Of a stretch of DNA of 64,000 bases, positions 45,972-55,092 are shown one piece after another. Within the stretch, counting starts at the first letter, position 1; each line of letters opens with the position of its first letter. The stretch covers positions 124,001-188,000 of the forward strand of contig DATNBU010000002.1 of NCBI GenBank assembly GCA_035571835.1, read 5' to 3'. Below the pieces are notes generated by a model that saw only the letters and a list, made by a program, of their open reading frames with translations, did not search any database and was not told the origin of the DNA. The position numbers and the translations under genes are program-made. The stretch is from Candidatus Limnocylindrales bacterium. GTDB lineage: Bacteria > Desulfobacterota > Binatia > UBA1149 > CAITLU01.

Positions 45972-48964
45972 AAGCACGCCCCCTTGTCGACTGCGGCCTC
46001 GACTTCGATGCGGCCGCCGTAGCGCTGGACGATGCGCTGGACGGTAACGAGGCCGATTCCCGTTCCGGGGAATTCGCCTTCGTCGTGAAGGCGCCGGAAT
46101 GCGCGGAACAGCTGGTCTGCATATTCCATGCTGAAGCCTGCGCCGTTGTCGCGCACGAAGAACATCGGTTCCCTTCCGCGCTGCACGCGACCGAAAACAA
46201 TCTCGGGATCGCGTGCGCGTGCGCTGAACTTCCACGCGTTGCCGAGCAGATTCTCCATCACCGCGCGCAGGAGCGGCGCGCTGCCGCGAACGGCCAGCCC
46301 GGGCTCGATCTGCACGCGGACGCGGCGATCCGGATGTTCGGCGGTCAGCGTCTCGATGGTTTCGTTCGCGATCGCGCTCAGGTCAACGTGATCCCTCTGC
46401 AGCGGTCCTCTCGTCAGGCGCGCGAGCCGCAGCATGCCGTTGATGCGCTCGTCCATGCGGCGCGCGGCGTTGCGAATGCGTTCGAGGTCCTCGAGCCCCT
46501 CGGTATCGAGCGGATCGATGTGGCCCTTGGAGAGCATCTGCGCAAAGCCTTCGATCAGCCGCAGCGGCGAGCGAAGGTCGTGCGACACCGATGCGCTGAA
46601 CGCCTCGAGCTCACGGTTAGCCAGCTCGAGCTCGCGATTGGCGAGCTCGAGATGGCGGTTGGCGACCTCGATCTCGCGTGTCCGGTCGGCAACGCGCCGT
46701 TCGAGTGTAACGTTGAGGTCGAGGATGCGGCGCTCGGTGTCTTTTCGCGCGGTGATGTCCTGGATCTTCGACAGGAAATACGAGTGGGCAGGATCGCTCA
46801 TGCGCACGAGCACGACGTCGAGCTGGATCCAGATCGTCTCCCCGCTCTTGCGGATGTAGCGCTTTTCGAGCTGGTAGCTGTCGAGACGACCCGCAAGGAC
46901 CTGCTGCATCATCTCCAGGTCCGCGTCGAGATCGTCCGGGTGCGTGATCGTCTGGAAATCGAGCTTCAGCAGCTCGTCGCGATCGTAGCCGACGATCCGG
47001 CACAGCGATGGATTCACGTCGATCCAGCGCCCGTCGCTCGCAACGATCGCCATGCCGATCGGCGAGAACTCCATCGCCATGCGGAAACGCTTTTCGCTTT
47101 CGCGCAGCGCGACCTCGGTGGCGCGCCTGACGCGCTCCTGCGCGAAATTCTCGAGGGCGAAGCTGATATTGTCGGCGATCTCGCCGAGCAGCCGCAGCTC
47201 GTCCGCGTCGAAGAACGACGGCTCTCCGGAATAGAGCGCAAGCACACCCCAGACGCCTTCGGAGTTCCGGATCGGAAACGCAGCCGACCCCAGGATCCCG
47301 TAGCGCCGCATGCTGTCGCGCCACGGCGTCGTTCGCGGGTCGTCTTCGTAATGGTTGCAGACGTACGGCCGGTTCTCGCGGATGCAGGTCGCAGCCGGCC
47401 CTTGTCCCTGCGGAGTATCGTCGATCCGGATCTCGATCGTATCGAGGAACGAGCTTGCCGCGCCGGCGCGCGCGAGCGGCTCGATCATTCCGATCTGAAA
47501 GTCGGCGCGCCCGATCGCCGCCAGCACGAGGCCGCCGTCGTCAACGAGAATCCTGCACGTCGCGATCAGGAACGTGCTTGCCTCGGTTTCGGCGAGCACC
47601 GCGTGATTGACGGCGCTCAGCGACGCATAAAGCCGGCTCAGGCGGCGGATCTTCTGCTCGTCGGTGCGACGCTGCGTAATGTCGCGCCCGGTCGATTGCA
47701 CTTCGGCCAGACGGCCGTCCGGATCGAAAAGCGCGCGATGCGTCCACTCCTGCCAGACCTCTTCGCCGCCGTCGCGCGTGGTTTTCTGCAGCCCGACTGC
47801 GACCGGCCGTTCGGGAGTCAGGCTGCGGATGCGTGCGCGAAGGTAGGCCCAGTCGGCTTCCGGGAGAGTCGGCGCGAAGCTCGAGCCGAGCAGTTTCGCT
47901 GCCGGTGAACCGGTCACGCGGCAGTACGCGCCGTTCACGAACGTTCTCGTTCCGTCCGGATTCCAGCGCACGATCATCTCGGTCTGGTCTTCGACGACCG
48001 CGCGGAAACGGGTTTCGCTGCGGCGCATCGCCGTCACCTGCTCGCGGCTTTCCTGGATGACGAGGGCGAGCATCAGCCCGATCACGTCGAGCAGCGCGAC
48101 CAGCGTCTGCGCGGCGCCCGTGGCTTCGGGCCGCAGGCTTGCGGCGTCGCCGGAGACCAGAGCCGCGCCGGTAAAGAATGCGACCGGCAGCGACAGCGCG
48201 AGGCAGATCGTGGTCACTCCGCGCATTCCGAAACGAAGGCCCGCCCAGATGACCGGCACCGCCAGCAACAGCCGGAGCGGTGAGCGTATTCCGTCCGCGA
48301 GAACGAACACGACGACCACCGACACGATGGTCGCCAGCACCAGCATCAGCGCTTCTGCGATGCGCGAGCCTTTTCGCAGGCCGATGTCCGACCCCATCGG
48401 CTGCGACCATGCAAGCATGTGCGGCGCAAGGACGAGGACGCCCATGGCGCTGCTGCCCCAGCGCGGCCAGAAGATCTGCTCGAAATCGACGAGCCCTTCG
48501 TAGCCGCTCAGGCCGACGCCGACCTTCGCGCCGAGCAGCGTCGCAATCGGTACCGTCCAGAATAGAAACCACAGCAGCTCACGCGAAGACGTCATGAGGA
48601 ACGGGCGGCGGACGAACGTTTCGACGGCGAGCGCACCGAACAGCGCCTCGAGCGCCGTCGCGCCGAAGCGCCCGGCGATCGCCGTTGGTGCAAGGTCGTA
48701 GGCAAGCCCGAATGCCGCGTCTCCGATCAGCGCACCGATCAGCAGACTCGTCCATGCGGGTCGCGGAGAAAGCAGAAGACTCGCCAGCAGAAGTCCTGCC
48801 GGAAGCCAGAAGAATCCGAGCGCATCGTCGCCCGGCGACAGCGCGTGTCCGGCTGCGGCGATCGAGAAATACGCCGTCGCGAGCAGTGCCGCGTTCTGCA
48901 CGTTGACAGAAAGCGATGGCAATGCGGCGGATGCCCGCGAAACGGGTGCAGATACGGTGGACAT
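45929..48964 (-). CDS. MASE1-PAS-GAF-PAS sensor histidine kinase
   Basis: 1011 residues. The N-terminal 300 residues hold about eight membrane helices of MASE1 type (FFWLPAGLLLASLLLSPRPA). Then come a PAS domain (ETRFRAVVEDQTEMIVRWNP), a GAF domain (SRLYASLSAVNHAVL to LGEIADNISF), a second PAS (RFRMAMEFSPIGMAIVASDG), HisKA with ASVSHDLRSPLRLIEGFAQ, and an HATPase (ENLLGNAWKFSARA, FVRDNGAGFSMEYADQLFRA). It is an orphan membrane sensor; no response regulator is adjacent. The ligand is not indicated. Confidence 0.92.
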   Translation of the reverse strand: MSTVSAPVSRASAALPSLSVNVQNAALLATAYFSIAAAGHALSPGDDALGFFWLPAGLLLASLLLSPRPAWTSLLIGALIGDAAFGLAYDLAPTAIAGRFGATALEALFGALAVETFVRRPFLMTSSRELLWFLFWTVPIATLLGAKVGVGLSGYEGLVDFEQIFWPRWGSSAMGVLVLAPHMLAWSQPMGSDIGLRKGSRIAEALMLVLATIVSVVVVFVLADGIRSPLRLLLAVPVIWAGLRFGMRGVTTICLALSLPVAFFTGAALVSGDAASLRPEATGAAQTLVALLDVIGLMLALVIQESREQVTAMRRSETRFRAVVEDQTEMIVRWNPDGTRTFVNGAYCRVTGSPAAKLLGSSFAPTLPEADWAYLRARIRSLTPERPVAVGLQKTTRDGGEEVWQEWTHRALFDPDGRLAEVQSTGRDITQRRTDEQKIRRLSRLYASLSAVNHAVLAETEASTFLIATCRILVDDGGLVLAAIGRADFQIGMIEPLARAGAASSFLDTIEIRIDDTPQGQGPAATCIRENRPYVCNHYEDDPRTTPWRDSMRRYGILGSAAFPIRNSEGVWGVLALYSGEPSFFDADELRLLGEIADNISFALENFAQERVRRATEVALRESEKRFRMAMEFSPIGMAIVASDGRWIDVNPSLCRIVGYDRDELLKLDFQTITHPDDLDADLEMMQQVLAGRLDSYQLEKRYIRKSGETIWIQLDVVLVRMSDPAHSYFLSKIQDITARKDTERRILDLNVTLERRVADRTREIEVANRHLELANRELELANRELEAFSASVSHDLRSPLRLIEGFAQMLSKGHIDPLDTEGLEDLERIRNAARRMDERINGMLRLARLTRGPLQRDHVDLSAIANETIETLTAEHPDRRVRVQIEPGLAVRGSAPLLRAVMENLLGNAWKFSARARDPEIVFGRVQRGREPMFFVRDNGAGFSMEYADQLFRAFRRLHDEGEFPGTGIGLVTVQRIVQRYGGRIEVEAAVDKGACFYFTIPDGSGAPSA

Positions 48965-49094
48965 CGGGCCTCAGCGCCTCCCCTCGCCCGGTGCTCGCAT
49001 TCTAGGGTTCCTGCGCGTCTCTGGAAAGCGGACGGCTGCAGTCTCGACGCGGTGCAATGCACGTGCGAGCCGGCAGACCGGAGGACTGCGCGCG

Positions 49095-50396
49095 CTATCG
49101 GCGGCTTGCGACCTCGCGCAATTCATCACGGAACATCGGATGCGCGATTGCGGCGAGCGCGGATGCCCGCTCTGCAACCGTCAGCCCGCAGAGCTCGGCG
49201 CTGCCGAACTCCGTGACCACGACGTCAACCTGGTGACGCGGCGTCGTCACGAGTGCTCCGGCTGGAAATCGTGCAGCGATGCGCGAGACCACGCGCTCTC
49301 CGACACGCGCCGTCGACGGCAGACATACGATCGAGTGCCCGCCGTCGGAAAACGACGCGCCGCTGACGAAGTCCTCGGCGCCGCCGATCCCGGAGAACTG
49401 CCGGCCGTCGATCGTATCGGCCGCGATCTGGCCGTGAAGGTCGACCGCGAGCGCGCCGTTGATCGACAGCATTCGCCTGTTGCGGGCAATCACGGACGGA
49501 TCGTTGACGATGTCGACCGGAAGAAAGCGCACGTCCTCGCGTTCGTGAAGCCAGTTGTGGAGCTCTTCGGTCCCGAGCGCGAACGTCGAGATCGACAGCC
49601 CGTCGTAAACGCCCTTCCTGTTGGTGACCTTGCCGGCGAGATGCAGCTTCATCAGGCCGGTCGTGAACATTTCGGAGTGTACGCCGTAGTCACCGCCCGG
49701 CGACGACGCGAGCAGCTCGACGATGGTGCTCGGAATGCCGCCGATGCCGGTCTGCAGCGTCGTCCCGTCACGAATGTACGGGCGGATCTGTTCGGCAATC
49801 GCACGCTCGACTTCGTTCGGCGCCGACTCCGGCAGCGTCGGCGGCGGCTGCGCGCTCTCGATGATCACGTCGGCCTCTTCGATCGCGAGCGAGTGCGGAT
49901 GGCCGGGGTCGATGCCGAAGGTACGCGGAAGGTGCGCATTGATCTCGACGACCAGCAATCGATCGGGATCGGCCGCTGCGCGATGCAGCTCGTCGATGCT
50001 GGCGCCCGCGTGAAGCGACAGCGACATGCGGCCGTTCGAGTCCGGCGGGGCCGCCACGGTGGCGACCACGCGCGCGCCTAGCCTTCGCATCGCCGGCGCG
50101 TAGCGGCGGAAGTCGGCCGGCACGAAATCGACGCGAAGCCCCTGGTCACGCAGCGCGCGTTCGACCGGACCGTAAAAGCCCGACAGCACCCGCACGCCGG
50201 GCTTGAACAGGACCGCATGCGGCGCGAGCAGGAGCGCGCAGAAAATGGCGAGGTCTTCGTAGTCGCGGTCGCCGAGGGCTTCGAGAAACGCGCCGGGCTG
50301 GCCGGGACCGAGCGGCACGCAGACCGCGTCGCGCGGCCGGACGAGCGCGGCAGCCTCGGCCGCGGTACGCAGCCTGGTTTGGTATGCGGAGCTCAC
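49095..50396 (-). CDS. Acetyl-CoA hydrolase/CoA-transferase family I protein
   Basis: 433 residues from GTG after AAGGGATCC. The CoA-transferase fold is seen in GIGGIPSTIVELLASS (oxyanion loop), VHSEMFTTGLMKLHLAGKV, and VVTEFGSAELCGLTVAERA. Members include 4-hydroxybutyrate CoA-transferase and succinyl-CoA:acetate transferase; which activity applies here is unknown. The gene diverges from a TetR regulator across a region with a palindrome, suggesting that the regulator controls it. Confidence 0.9.
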   Translation of the reverse strand: MSSAYQTRLRTAAEAAALVRPRDAVCVPLGPGQPGAFLEALGDRDYEDLAIFCALLLAPHAVLFKPGVRVLSGFYGPVERALRDQGLRVDFVPADFRRYAPAMRRLGARVVATVAAPPDSNGRMSLSLHAGASIDELHRAAADPDRLLVVEINAHLPRTFGIDPGHPHSLAIEEADVIIESAQPPPTLPESAPNEVERAIAEQIRPYIRDGTTLQTGIGGIPSTIVELLASSPGGDYGVHSEMFTTGLMKLHLAGKVTNRKGVYDGLSISTFALGTEELHNWLHEREDVRFLPVDIVNDPSVIARNRRMLSINGALAVDLHGQIAADTIDGRQFSGIGGAEDFVSGASFSDGGHSIVCLPSTARVGERVVSRIAARFPAGALVTTPRHQVDVVVTEFGSAELCGLTVAERASALAAIAHPMFRDELREVASRR

Positions 50397-50479
50397 GGTG
50401 GATCCCTTCGGCCAGATTTCGCTGGCGCCGCAACTGGTTACCACCCTCGATCCGCAGACGCCCGAAAAAAACGGAGCCA

Positions 50480-50529
50480 AAATCGGGGTCAGACACCGAT
50501 TTGGCGAAATCGGTGTCTGACCCCGATTT
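50480..50529. repeat. REP-like palindrome (perfect 23-bp arms)
   Basis: Arms of 23 bases, identical when inverted (core GGGGTCAGACACCGATTT), around a GGCG loop. It lies in the divergent promoter region between the CoA-transferase and tetR genes. The core matches the elements at 24001 and 56366. Such palindromes are mobilised in trans by REP-associated tyrosine transposases in many bacteria; none is present in the window. Confidence 0.85.
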
Positions 50530-50557
50530 CCCGGGTTGCCGGTTGCATTATAGGTGG

Positions 50558-50581
50558 AGTTTCTCCAAGTTTGGAGGAACT
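50558..50581. promoter_or_regulatory. Candidate TetR operator
   Basis: A nested palindrome, AGTTTCTCC...GGAGGAACT, with CTCCAA-GT-TTGGAG at its core (50563-50576). A TATAAT-like box facing the CoA-transferase gene lies next to it, and the ribosome site of tetR overlaps the right arm. The position suggests autoregulation and control of both divergent operons. Confidence 0.5.
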
Positions 50582-50583
50582 CG

Positions 50584-51327
50584 ATGTCGCGCACGAACAC
50601 TCAGGCTGCTGCTTCCACCTCCCGCGCGACCGGCTTGCCCGGCACCGCCGACGCGACGGCCAAAGCGATCGCGCCCGAAGGCCGCCGCACGCGCCGCCGG
50701 CGCGAGCTTCACCAGAACATTCTTGCAACGGCCGCCGGCCTGTTCGCGCGCGACGGTTACGACGTGACGACCGTCGAGAAGATCGCGTCGGCATCCGACA
50801 TCGCGCAGGCGACGTTCTTCAATCATTTTCGAAGCAAGGAAGACGTGCTGCGCGAAGTCGGCCAGGACGTCTTCACGAGATTTCAGCGCCTCGTCGAAGA
50901 GCAACTCGCGCGCCGAGCGACGACGCGCGGCCGCCTGGCCGGATTCGCCGCACGCAGCGCCGAGCTCGTGCGGCGTGCGCCGGAGATGACGAGGCGGGTT
51001 CTCATCGCCGTGCTGCGCTCGTCACGACCCGGAGAATCCGGAGCGGAGCTCGCGTCGATGCAGGCGGCGTTCGCCAACCTTCTCGCGGACGGACGCCAGG
51101 CAGGCGACGTGAGAGACGACGTCGATCTCGATCTCGCGGCGGAGTTGCTGGTTTCCGTCGTCATGGGAGCGATGACCCACTGGATCAACGATCCCGACTA
51201 TCCGCTCGAGCATCGTCTCGGCGCGACGCTTTCGCTCGTCTCCGATCGCCTGCTGGTTTCGACCGGCGACAACCCTGACAAACCCGCCCGCACGAAAAGT
51301 GCGCCCGGCAAAAGGAAGCCACGATGA
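50584..51327 (+). CDS. TetR-family transcriptional regulator
   Basis: 247 residues, start at MSRTNT after GGAGG (spacing 6); an earlier ATG at 50554 precedes the operator-like palindrome and is less likely. The helix-turn-helix reads TTVEKIASASDIAQATFFNH. The N-terminal 30 residues form an Ala/Arg-rich extension. The nitronate monooxygenase gene starts within its stop (ATGA), so the two are coupled. It may govern the CoA-transferase divergently. The ligand is unknown. Confidence 0.9.
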   Translation: MSRTNTQAAASTSRATGLPGTADATAKAIAPEGRRTRRRRELHQNILATAAGLFARDGYDVTTVEKIASASDIAQATFFNHFRSKEDVLREVGQDVFTRFQRLVEEQLARRATTRGRLAGFAARSAELVRRAPEMTRRVLIAVLRSSRPGESGAELASMQAAFANLLADGRQAGDVRDDVDLDLAAELLVSVVMGAMTHWINDPDYPLEHRLGATLSLVSDRLLVSTGDNPDKPARTKSAPGKRKPR

Positions 51328-52442
51328 AGACACCAATCTGCGACCGCCTCGGTATCGAGTTCCCGATTTTCGCATTCAGTCACTGCCGCGACGTCGTCGC
51401 CGCCGTCAGCAATGCCGGCGGCTTCGGCGTGCTCGGCGCAGTCGGATTTTCCGCCGAACAGCTGCGTGTCGAGCTCGACTGGCTCGACGAGCACGTCAGT
51501 GGCGGCTACGGCGTCGACATCGTGATCCCCGGCAAATACGTCGGCATGGGCGAGATGGACGTCGAGAAGCTGCAGGTGATGCTCGCTGCGCAGATTCCCG
51601 CCGAGCACCGCGACTTCGCCAAACGCCTGCTGAGCGAGCACGGCGTGCCCGAGCTTCCGAGCGAGGAAAAGCCGCGTGAGCTTCTCGGATGGACCGAGGC
51701 GACCGCCGGACTACAGGTCGAAGTGGCGCTCGAGCATCCGAAAGTACGCGCATTCGCGAACGCGCTCGGCACGCCGCCGGCCGAAGTGATTCAGGAGATC
51801 CAGGCGACCGGCCGCCTCGTCGGCGCACTGTGCGGCAGTGCAAAGCAGGCGCTGTCTCACAAGGAAGCGGGGCTCGACTTCATCATCGCGCAGGGCACCG
51901 AAGGCGGCGGGCACACCGGTGAGATCGGCAGCATCGTGCTGTGGCCCGAGGTCATCGAAGCCGCAGCGCCGATTCCGGTGCTCGCGGCCGGCGGCATCGG
52001 CAGTGGAAAGCAGATGGCCGCGGCAATGGCGCTCGGTGCACAGGGCGTGTGGACCGGATCGATCTGGCTTACGGTCAGCGAAGCCGATACGCCGCCCGCG
52101 CAGAAGCAAAGTTATCTTTCGGCGACCAGCCGCGACACCGTGCGCTCGCGTTCGTGGACCGGCAAGCCGTGCCGTATGCTGCGCAACGACTGGACTGAAG
52201 CGTGGGAGAAGCCCGAAAATCCGAAGCCGCTCGGCATGCCGCTTCAGTTCATGGTGACAGCCGAGGCCGTCAGCCGCGGGCATCATTATGCTTCGAAGGC
52301 CCAGGCGGTCGGCTTCAATCCGGTCGGACAGATCGTCGGTCGCATGAACGAGATCCGCTCCACGCGTCGGGTGATCGAAGACATGGTGCAGGACTACATC
52401 TCGGCGACCGAACGGCTGAGGTCGCTGCTGCCGGACGCGTAG
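51324..52442 (+). CDS. Nitronate monooxygenase family protein
   Basis: 372 residues; ATGA overlap with tetR. FMN-binding TIM barrel: AAVSNAGGFGVLGAVGFS, DFIIAQGTEGGGHTGEIGSI (loop around the flavin phosphate and catalytic His), IPVLAAGGIGSGKQMAAAMA and GAQGVWTGSIWL. It oxidises alkyl nitronates or related activated C-H acids such as propionate-3-nitronate; many members have unknown substrates. A regulator fused to it by overlap suggests substrate-inducible expression. Confidence 0.9.
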   Translation: MKTPICDRLGIEFPIFAFSHCRDVVAAVSNAGGFGVLGAVGFSAEQLRVELDWLDEHVSGGYGVDIVIPGKYVGMGEMDVEKLQVMLAAQIPAEHRDFAKRLLSEHGVPELPSEEKPRELLGWTEATAGLQVEVALEHPKVRAFANALGTPPAEVIQEIQATGRLVGALCGSAKQALSHKEAGLDFIIAQGTEGGGHTGEIGSIVLWPEVIEAAAPIPVLAAGGIGSGKQMAAAMALGAQGVWTGSIWLTVSEADTPPAQKQSYLSATSRDTVRSRSWTGKPCRMLRNDWTEAWEKPENPKPLGMPLQFMVTAEAVSRGHHYASKAQAVGFNPVGQIVGRMNEIRSTRRVIEDMVQDYISATERLRSLLPDA

Positions 52443-52513
52443 ACCGCTTCGCAGCGCACGTTTCGCGCTTCGCGACGCGCGTACCGCGCTCTGGCGGGCA
52501 CGCGGCTGCCACG

Positions 52514-53536
52514 GTGGCCGTGCTCGCGCTGGCCGCCGGCGCTTGCGGCTGTCTTCGCGACGGCGACGTCGCGCGTCCGCTCGTGCTCGACAACCGCACG
52601 GTCGGATTCTCGCGCACCGATCCCACGGCAACGACGCAGGGCAAGCTGCGCTTCCGCGGCGGCCTCGAGCTCCGCTCGACCGATCCCGACTTCGGCGGGC
52701 TCTCGGCGCTGCTCGTCAGCAGCGACGGCGCCAGTTTCATTGCAGTCTCCGACCAGTCGCACTGGATTACCGGTACGCTCGAGTACGACGACGGCCGGCT
52801 CGTGCGTGCGATCGGCGGCACGATCGCACCGATGCGCGATCTCGAAGGCAATCCGCTCGTCGACAAGAAAGGCGATGCCGAGGGGCTTGCGACGGCAGTC
52901 GAAGGAAAGAACGACGACCTGTTCGTGAGCTTCGAGGGCATCCACCGCGTGTGGCGCTACGCGTTCGGCAACGACGGAGTCGACGCGCGGCCGGTCAACT
53001 TCCCGCTGCCGCCGGAGGCGCTCAAGGCCCCGCGCAACGGCGGCCTCGAAGGAATCACGCTGGTCGGCGACGGCGAGCTGTTCGCCGTCGACGAGCGATT
53101 CCGGAACCGCGCAGGCAATTATCGCGCGTGGGTGCTGCCGTTTGTTCCGGCCGATCACCAGCCCGGTGCCGCGAACGCAGACTCGCGTACGCCCGCGCCG
53201 CGCGCGATCGTGCCGATCCTGCCGTACGCGATGACCGACATACGCATGCTGCCGGACGGAAATCTGCTCACGCTCGAGCGCCGCTACGATCCGGTGCAGG
53301 GCATCGGCATCGAGCTGCGGCGGATGCCCTGGAAGCGTGACGATCCTGCCGGCGATCATCCGCTCGACGGCGAGATCGTCGGCCGTATGGATACGACGTT
53401 CGAGGTCGACAACATGGAAGGATTGTCTGTCCGGCGCGATCCGTCCGGCGCGACGCTCGTCTACATGTTGTCCGACGACAACTTCAATCGTCCGATCCAG
53501 CGAACGCTGCTGATGATGTTCGAGCTTCTGCCGTGA
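52514..53536 (+). CDS. Phytase-like esterase domain lipoprotein (start uncertain)
   Basis: About 340 residues from the first GTG in frame. The frame itself stays open back to 52202, but those codons overlap the nitronate monooxygenase. AVLALAAGACGC is lipobox-like, so the protein is probably lipid-anchored, but the chosen start leaves almost no positive n-region. The domain matches the esterase-like activity of phytase family: FGGLSALLVSSDGASFIAVS, GLEGITLVGDGELFAVDERF, NLLTLERRYDPVQGIGIELR and VDNMEGLSVRRDPSG. Substrate unknown. Confidence 0.78.
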   Translation: MAVLALAAGACGCLRDGDVARPLVLDNRTVGFSRTDPTATTQGKLRFRGGLELRSTDPDFGGLSALLVSSDGASFIAVSDQSHWITGTLEYDDGRLVRAIGGTIAPMRDLEGNPLVDKKGDAEGLATAVEGKNDDLFVSFEGIHRVWRYAFGNDGVDARPVNFPLPPEALKAPRNGGLEGITLVGDGELFAVDERFRNRAGNYRAWVLPFVPADHQPGAANADSRTPAPRAIVPILPYAMTDIRMLPDGNLLTLERRYDPVQGIGIELRRMPWKRDDPAGDHPLDGEIVGRMDTTFEVDNMEGLSVRRDPSGATLVYMLSDDNFNRPIQRTLLMMFELLP

Positions 53537-53635
53537 TCCGACGAAATCTTTCCGACCCGTCGCCACCGCCCATCCGCTGCATGCGCTCAAGATACCGATC
53601 ACTCTGAGCGCTGCTGCATCGGACGAAACCTGGGC

Positions 53636-53657
53636 CACATTCCCCGCGGAATGTTCG
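53636..53657. repeat. Copy 2 of dispersed palindrome CATTCCCCGCGGAATG
   Basis: Identical over 22 bases to 43189-43210 and again placed between convergent genes (phytase-like gene and GFA gene), inside a 286-base gap that holds nothing else recognisable. Confidence 0.75.
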
Positions 53658-53822
53658 ACTGAACCGGCTTGATCAAAAACCCCGAAACCGGACCCACACA
53701 GGTCGTCGAGAGCTTGGTGCCGACGATCTTCATCGAGGCGAATGCAGCGATAGATCAAAGCCGCCGGAAGACCGAATCCCCGATGACCCGGTTTTGTATC
53801 GCGCGGCGTTTTTGGATTGGGA

Positions 53823-54230
53823 TCAGGTCGGCGATCTGGGGAAAGTCAGCGCATCATCGGGCAGCGTGAGCCAGCTCTGGCGGCTGTCGGTGAAGATGTG
53901 GACCCTGGGCGCGAGGATGCTGGTGTCGTCGAGCGTACCCGCCTTGACGAACATCATGCCGGGGGCCGTCGCGGGCTGGGAATAGATGCCGGAGCCGCAG
54001 GTCGGACAGAACCAGCGGCTCACGTCGCCTCCGGCTTCGCTTTTGCTCTGGTAGAGCTTGAGCTCGCCGGTCAGCCGGACGTCGTCTTCCCTGAAAGCGA
54101 TCGTGACGTTGAACGCCGTACCGGCGCTGCGCTGGCAGTCGGTACAGTGGCAGACGCCCTGGAAGATCGGCTCACCCGACGCTTGATAGCGCACGTTGCC
54201 ACAAAGACAGCCTCCGGTGATTTCAGCCAT
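53823..54230 (-). CDS. GFA family (CENP-V/GFA) zinc protein
   Basis: 135 residues; ATG 8 bases after GGGAG. The zinc-binding Cys sites GGCLCGNVRY, CHCTDCQRS and FCPTCGSGIYSQP are intact. Family members include glutathione-dependent formaldehyde-activating enzyme and fall in the Mss4-like fold; most lack proof of formaldehyde activity. A second GFA gene lies 2.6 kb away, and a GNAT gene ends 37 bases upstream on the same strand. Confidence 0.9.
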   Translation of the reverse strand: MAEITGGCLCGNVRYQASGEPIFQGVCHCTDCQRSAGTAFNVTIAFREDDVRLTGELKLYQSKSEAGGDVSRWFCPTCGSGIYSQPATAPGMMFVKAGTLDDTSILAPRVHIFTDSRQSWLTLPDDALTFPRSPT

Positions 54231-54266
54231 GTTCGTCGCTCCCTGCACCTGGACGTCACGCGCCGT

Positions 54267-54803
54267 TCAGGTGCGCGCGTAGAGGCCGACGTCCTGCGGC
54301 GTCGGGTCGTGAAGATTCGGGAAAATCCGGTATCTGCGCATGACGCCTTCGCGCAGGAAGCCGCTGCGCTCGAGCACGCGAACGGCCGCGAAGTGGTGTG
54401 CGTGACAGACGGCGTACAGTCGCAGCACACCGCTCGCCTGCGCGAGCCGCGCGACCGCGCGCACGGCTTCGGTCGCGAATCCCGCTCCCCATGCGCCTTG
54501 CGACAGCACGTAGCCGGTCGATGCGCGATACGGCTTTTCGAACGCGAGCCCGGTCGCACCGATCAGGCGCTTGTCGACGCGCGATTCGATCAGCAGCGGA
54601 CCGGCAGGCCAGCGCGCCCATTCGGAATGAGAGAGCTCGATGAAGCGTCGCGAGTCCTCGACCGTTTCGTGGCGCGGCCAGCTCACGAAGCGGGTCACGT
54701 CGTGGTCGGACGCGTAGTTGTCGAAGATCGACTGCGCGTCCTCGTCACGCGGAGGACGCAGCACGAGGCGCGGCGTCTGGAGGATTTTCGGGTCGAACGG
54801 CAT
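54267..54803 (-). CDS. GNAT N-acetyltransferase (RimJ/RimL-like)
   Basis: 178 residues from ATG (MPFDPKILQTPRLVLRPPRD); a TTG 11 codons earlier is possible. TPRLVLRPPRDEDA, the LIGATGLAFE strand, GWGAGFATEAVRAV-type acetyl-CoA loop and VRVLERSGFLREGVMRRY are typical of ribosomal-protein or small-molecule N-acetyltransferases. The target is unknown. Read on the same strand as the GFA gene. Confidence 0.9.
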   Translation of the reverse strand: MPFDPKILQTPRLVLRPPRDEDAQSIFDNYASDHDVTRFVSWPRHETVEDSRRFIELSHSEWARWPAGPLLIESRVDKRLIGATGLAFEKPYRASTGYVLSQGAWGAGFATEAVRAVARLAQASGVLRLYAVCHAHHFAAVRVLERSGFLREGVMRRYRIFPNLHDPTPQDVGLYART

Positions 54804-55092
54804 GCGCGGGGTTTCGGCGAGATCTGTCAACTTCAAAGTCCTCAGGCAAGTTCGGCAATACGCGGCTTCCGCCAGGATACTGATACCCGCCCTCGACCAT
54901 TGTGAGAAGGCCGGCGGGCGGCGCCTGCCTCTTCTGCGGCGAGCCCTCGATGGGGAGCAGCGCGCGCTTTTTTTCGGACCGGTGTCGGTGTTGGCTTGCC
55001 CCGGACGTCCTTAGGGCAATGCGGCCCCGTGCCGGTCCGACCGGCAACCGCCGCGACCACCAGAACCAGAATCGGAACCCAAGGAGATTCCC

